Positions 62,187 to 64,000 of a stretch of DNA of 64,000 nucleotides are shown here, piece by piece. Every line of letters starts with the position of its first letter. The first letter of the stretch is position 1. The position numbers were made by a program, and so were the translations under genes. Source of the stretch: Branchiostoma floridae (taxonomy: Eukaryota > Chordata > Leptocardii > Amphioxiformes > Branchiostomatidae); the NCBI RefSeq assembly GCF_000003815.2, contig NC_049984.1, positions 2,123,759 through 2,187,758 of the forward strand, given 5' to 3'. The notes beneath the pieces were generated by a model that was not told where the DNA came from, searched no databases, and saw only the letters and a program-made list of their open reading frames with translations.

Positions 62187-62830
62187 ATTAGGTCACCGAA
62201 AGGGCCCGAAAGAGACGCGACATTCAATGAAAGACTTGTCTTTTGTGCATGTATTTGTCTAGTCTCTACCAGACTCCGGATCGCTGGAAAAAATCGTAGA
62301 AATGGAACAAATCAGAGGAGTAAGCCGGCCAGAGGAATATAACCGGCCAGGGAACAGCACGCGATCGTCCTGGGATCGCGAGCTGTTCCCTGGCTGGTTA
62401 TATTCCTCTCTATTTGTTCCATTTCTACGATTTTCCAGCGATCCGGAGTCTGGTAGAGACTAGTATTTGTCTATGTTCGTCTAGTTTATTGGTGAGCCCT
62501 TCCTTTCCTTTGAGAAAACACAGGGAAAATTCGTTACAGCGCTCTCGGCAGTTTATTTGCTACAAGTACAAAGATTAGATCACAGAAAGAGACACGACGT
62601 TCAATGAAAGACTTGTCTTTTATATATGGAGGACATTTTCAGTACATGTATTTGTCTTTGTTTGTCTTTGTCAGTTTGTGAGCCATTTCCTATGGGTTGA
62701 AGAAAACACAGAGAAAATTCGTTACATCATTTTTTGGAGGTTTGCTACAAAGATGAGATCACCGAAAGAGACATGACGTTCAATGGAAGACTTTAATCAT
62801 AAGATATCGGTATGCAAGTAGGAAAATACA
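62187..62830. repeat. Degenerate ~190-bp tandem repeat, about 3 units
   Basis: Units start near 62187, 62573 and 62754 with gattagatcacagaaagaga and cgttcaatgaaagacttgtc, followed by gtatttgtct and gtgagccatttcct. The first unit is split by the hairpin MITE at 62260-62462. Confidence 0.75.
62260..62462. mobile_element. TAGTCTCTACCAGA hairpin MITE with 9-bp TSD and an empty-site relative
   Basis: Long, almost perfect inverted arms (tcgctggaaaaaatcgtaga with tctacgattttccagcga; ggaatataaccggccaggga inverted at 62386-62406). Flanks gtatttgtc at 62251-62259 and 62463-62471 are identical; the uninserted unit at 62648-62656 has one copy. Confidence 0.92.
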
Positions 62831-64000
62831 TAGAAATTTCTCTACAACGTCTTGTCAATTTTCTTTATTCACGATTGAGTAGAAAGTGTAGTCAGTCTTG
62901 AGATTAATGCACTCTCGCTCAAGGATATAATCGAACAATGAAAGAAAATTGCAAATTTCACGTCGACAAATTTATGCATATGTAGTATTATACAACAAAA
63001 ATGTAGAACTTATGAGCTTACTGAAAGTGTTTTCTACACATCTATATAGCTAGGTTTCTGCGCTATTTCACGGTATGCACAACAATATACACAGACCCAA
63101 GCACGTATAATGCACCTGTCTAGCCACGGGGGAATAGAGGTCGCCTGGATCGCCCTGTTGGGTCGGCTGAGAACTATTCCGGAAATGTGCCTTTTTCAAA
63201 ACAAGACATTTGCGAGACGGGAGGAAAGGATGGAATAGAGCTGGTTCCAACTCACTGCAAGTGGCTGTTTATATCTAATGTGTCTCAAACTCTCATTGTA
63301 TGTGATTCGTATTGTTGGATGTCAGCTGTATTATTTTCGAAATTATTCCAAAAATGGCTGTGAGAATTTGAGAAAATAGTGTAACGTTAATCTATATTAA
63401 GACTCGTTGCATCTGATGCAAATCATGTATGAGAAAGTGGTTACTGGAGTATGTAAACATTTAGCGTCGAGTGTTCGAGCGTAAGAGTTGGTGAACTGTG
63501 CATTGGGACTTGTTGAATGTGACTGTATCGGACGTGCTCAGTTTGTGGGCCAGGAAAACATACCCAGGTCGCTCTCTTTCGTGAAGAGTACAGACAGACT
63601 CCCACCCGCTACGGCAGTCAGCCAAAATATACGGGCGGGAGAAATGGTGACCTTACGAGATTTTATTTGATAACTGACTGAGGCAACAAGTCAGCAATAT
63701 AGCACAGGCCAATAGCTGTTAAACAATCAATCACAACCTTGCAATATTTCCATTTCATTGTTTATTGAGATTATCAGACTACTGGGTCCGACCCAGTTTT
63801 GACTGATTTTTGGGGAATGCTTTTGAAGAAATGAAATTATAACGTTAGCTGACAAAGCGGCCAAGAGATGTGTGAGGTGAGGTGAAACTAGTACATGTAG
63901 CTGACAAGAATATAAACACAGCATCGTTAAACAAAAGGTGCCTCATGCGTAGCTTTCGTATAATCTCCAAGCAGATCCCTCCTGGTGCATAAACAGTACA
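62830..64000. other. No gene seen
   Basis: Unclassified sequence. The end aatctccaagcagatccctc (63961) matches 60608 (aatctccaagcagatcctac), both followed by a gcataa motif, so a dispersed element edge probably lies at the window end. Confidence 0.35.

Overview
The window is eukaryotic genomic DNA, most likely from a lancelet (Branchiostoma). The proteins are strongly vertebrate-like, genes are split into many short exons, introns are full of minisatellites and hairpin MITEs, and splice junctions are repeatedly copied into neighbouring introns, a habit I recall from lancelet genes. The species assignment is inference. The scaffold contains two 100-N assembly gaps (45714-45813 and 47691-47790).

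Layout. Positions 1-35.3 kb hold the 5' two-thirds of a minus-strand gene orthologous to vertebrate ANKRD11/ANKRD12 (ankyrin-repeat chromatin co-regulators). Eight coding exons (21246 down to 1) encode about 345 N-terminal residues with three ankyrin repeats; a probable non-coding first exon ends at 34971. The rest, including the usual long C-terminal exon, lies beyond the left edge. Positions 35.4-50.8 kb hold a complete plus-strand gene for paraplegin (SPG7), the mitochondrial m-AAA protease subunit: 20 coding exons, all junctions phase-consistent, 812 residues. The two genes are head to head over a compact promoter (about 34.97-35.43 kb) with CCAAT, E-box, CRE-like and YY1-like motifs. From established knowledge, human ANKRD11 and SPG7 are also adjacent and divergent on 16q24.3, so this is ancient conserved microsynteny. 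Positions 50.8-64 kb show no gene I can recognise; they hold dispersed repeats, tandem arrays, hairpin MITEs and a few unassigned ORFs.

The most unusual signal is that many exon-intron junctions of both genes are partly duplicated or tandemly amplified inside the adjacent intron: acceptor copies lie upstream of the real exon, donor copies downstream. The extreme case is SPG7 exon 7 (second membrane segment), preceded by ten ~98-bp copies of its own acceptor plus coding edge; joining to any of them would lead to a frameshift or stop.

Other points: SPG7 exon 15 is interrupted between two adjacent codons by gap + 1877 bp + gap, best explained by a misplaced contig that carries pieces of another gene. 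Several MITE families can be defined with target-site duplications: 8-bp (hAT-like), 5-bp (CAGGG-ended) and 9-bp (hairpins beginning TAGCCT/TAGTCT), the last supported by an internal empty site.
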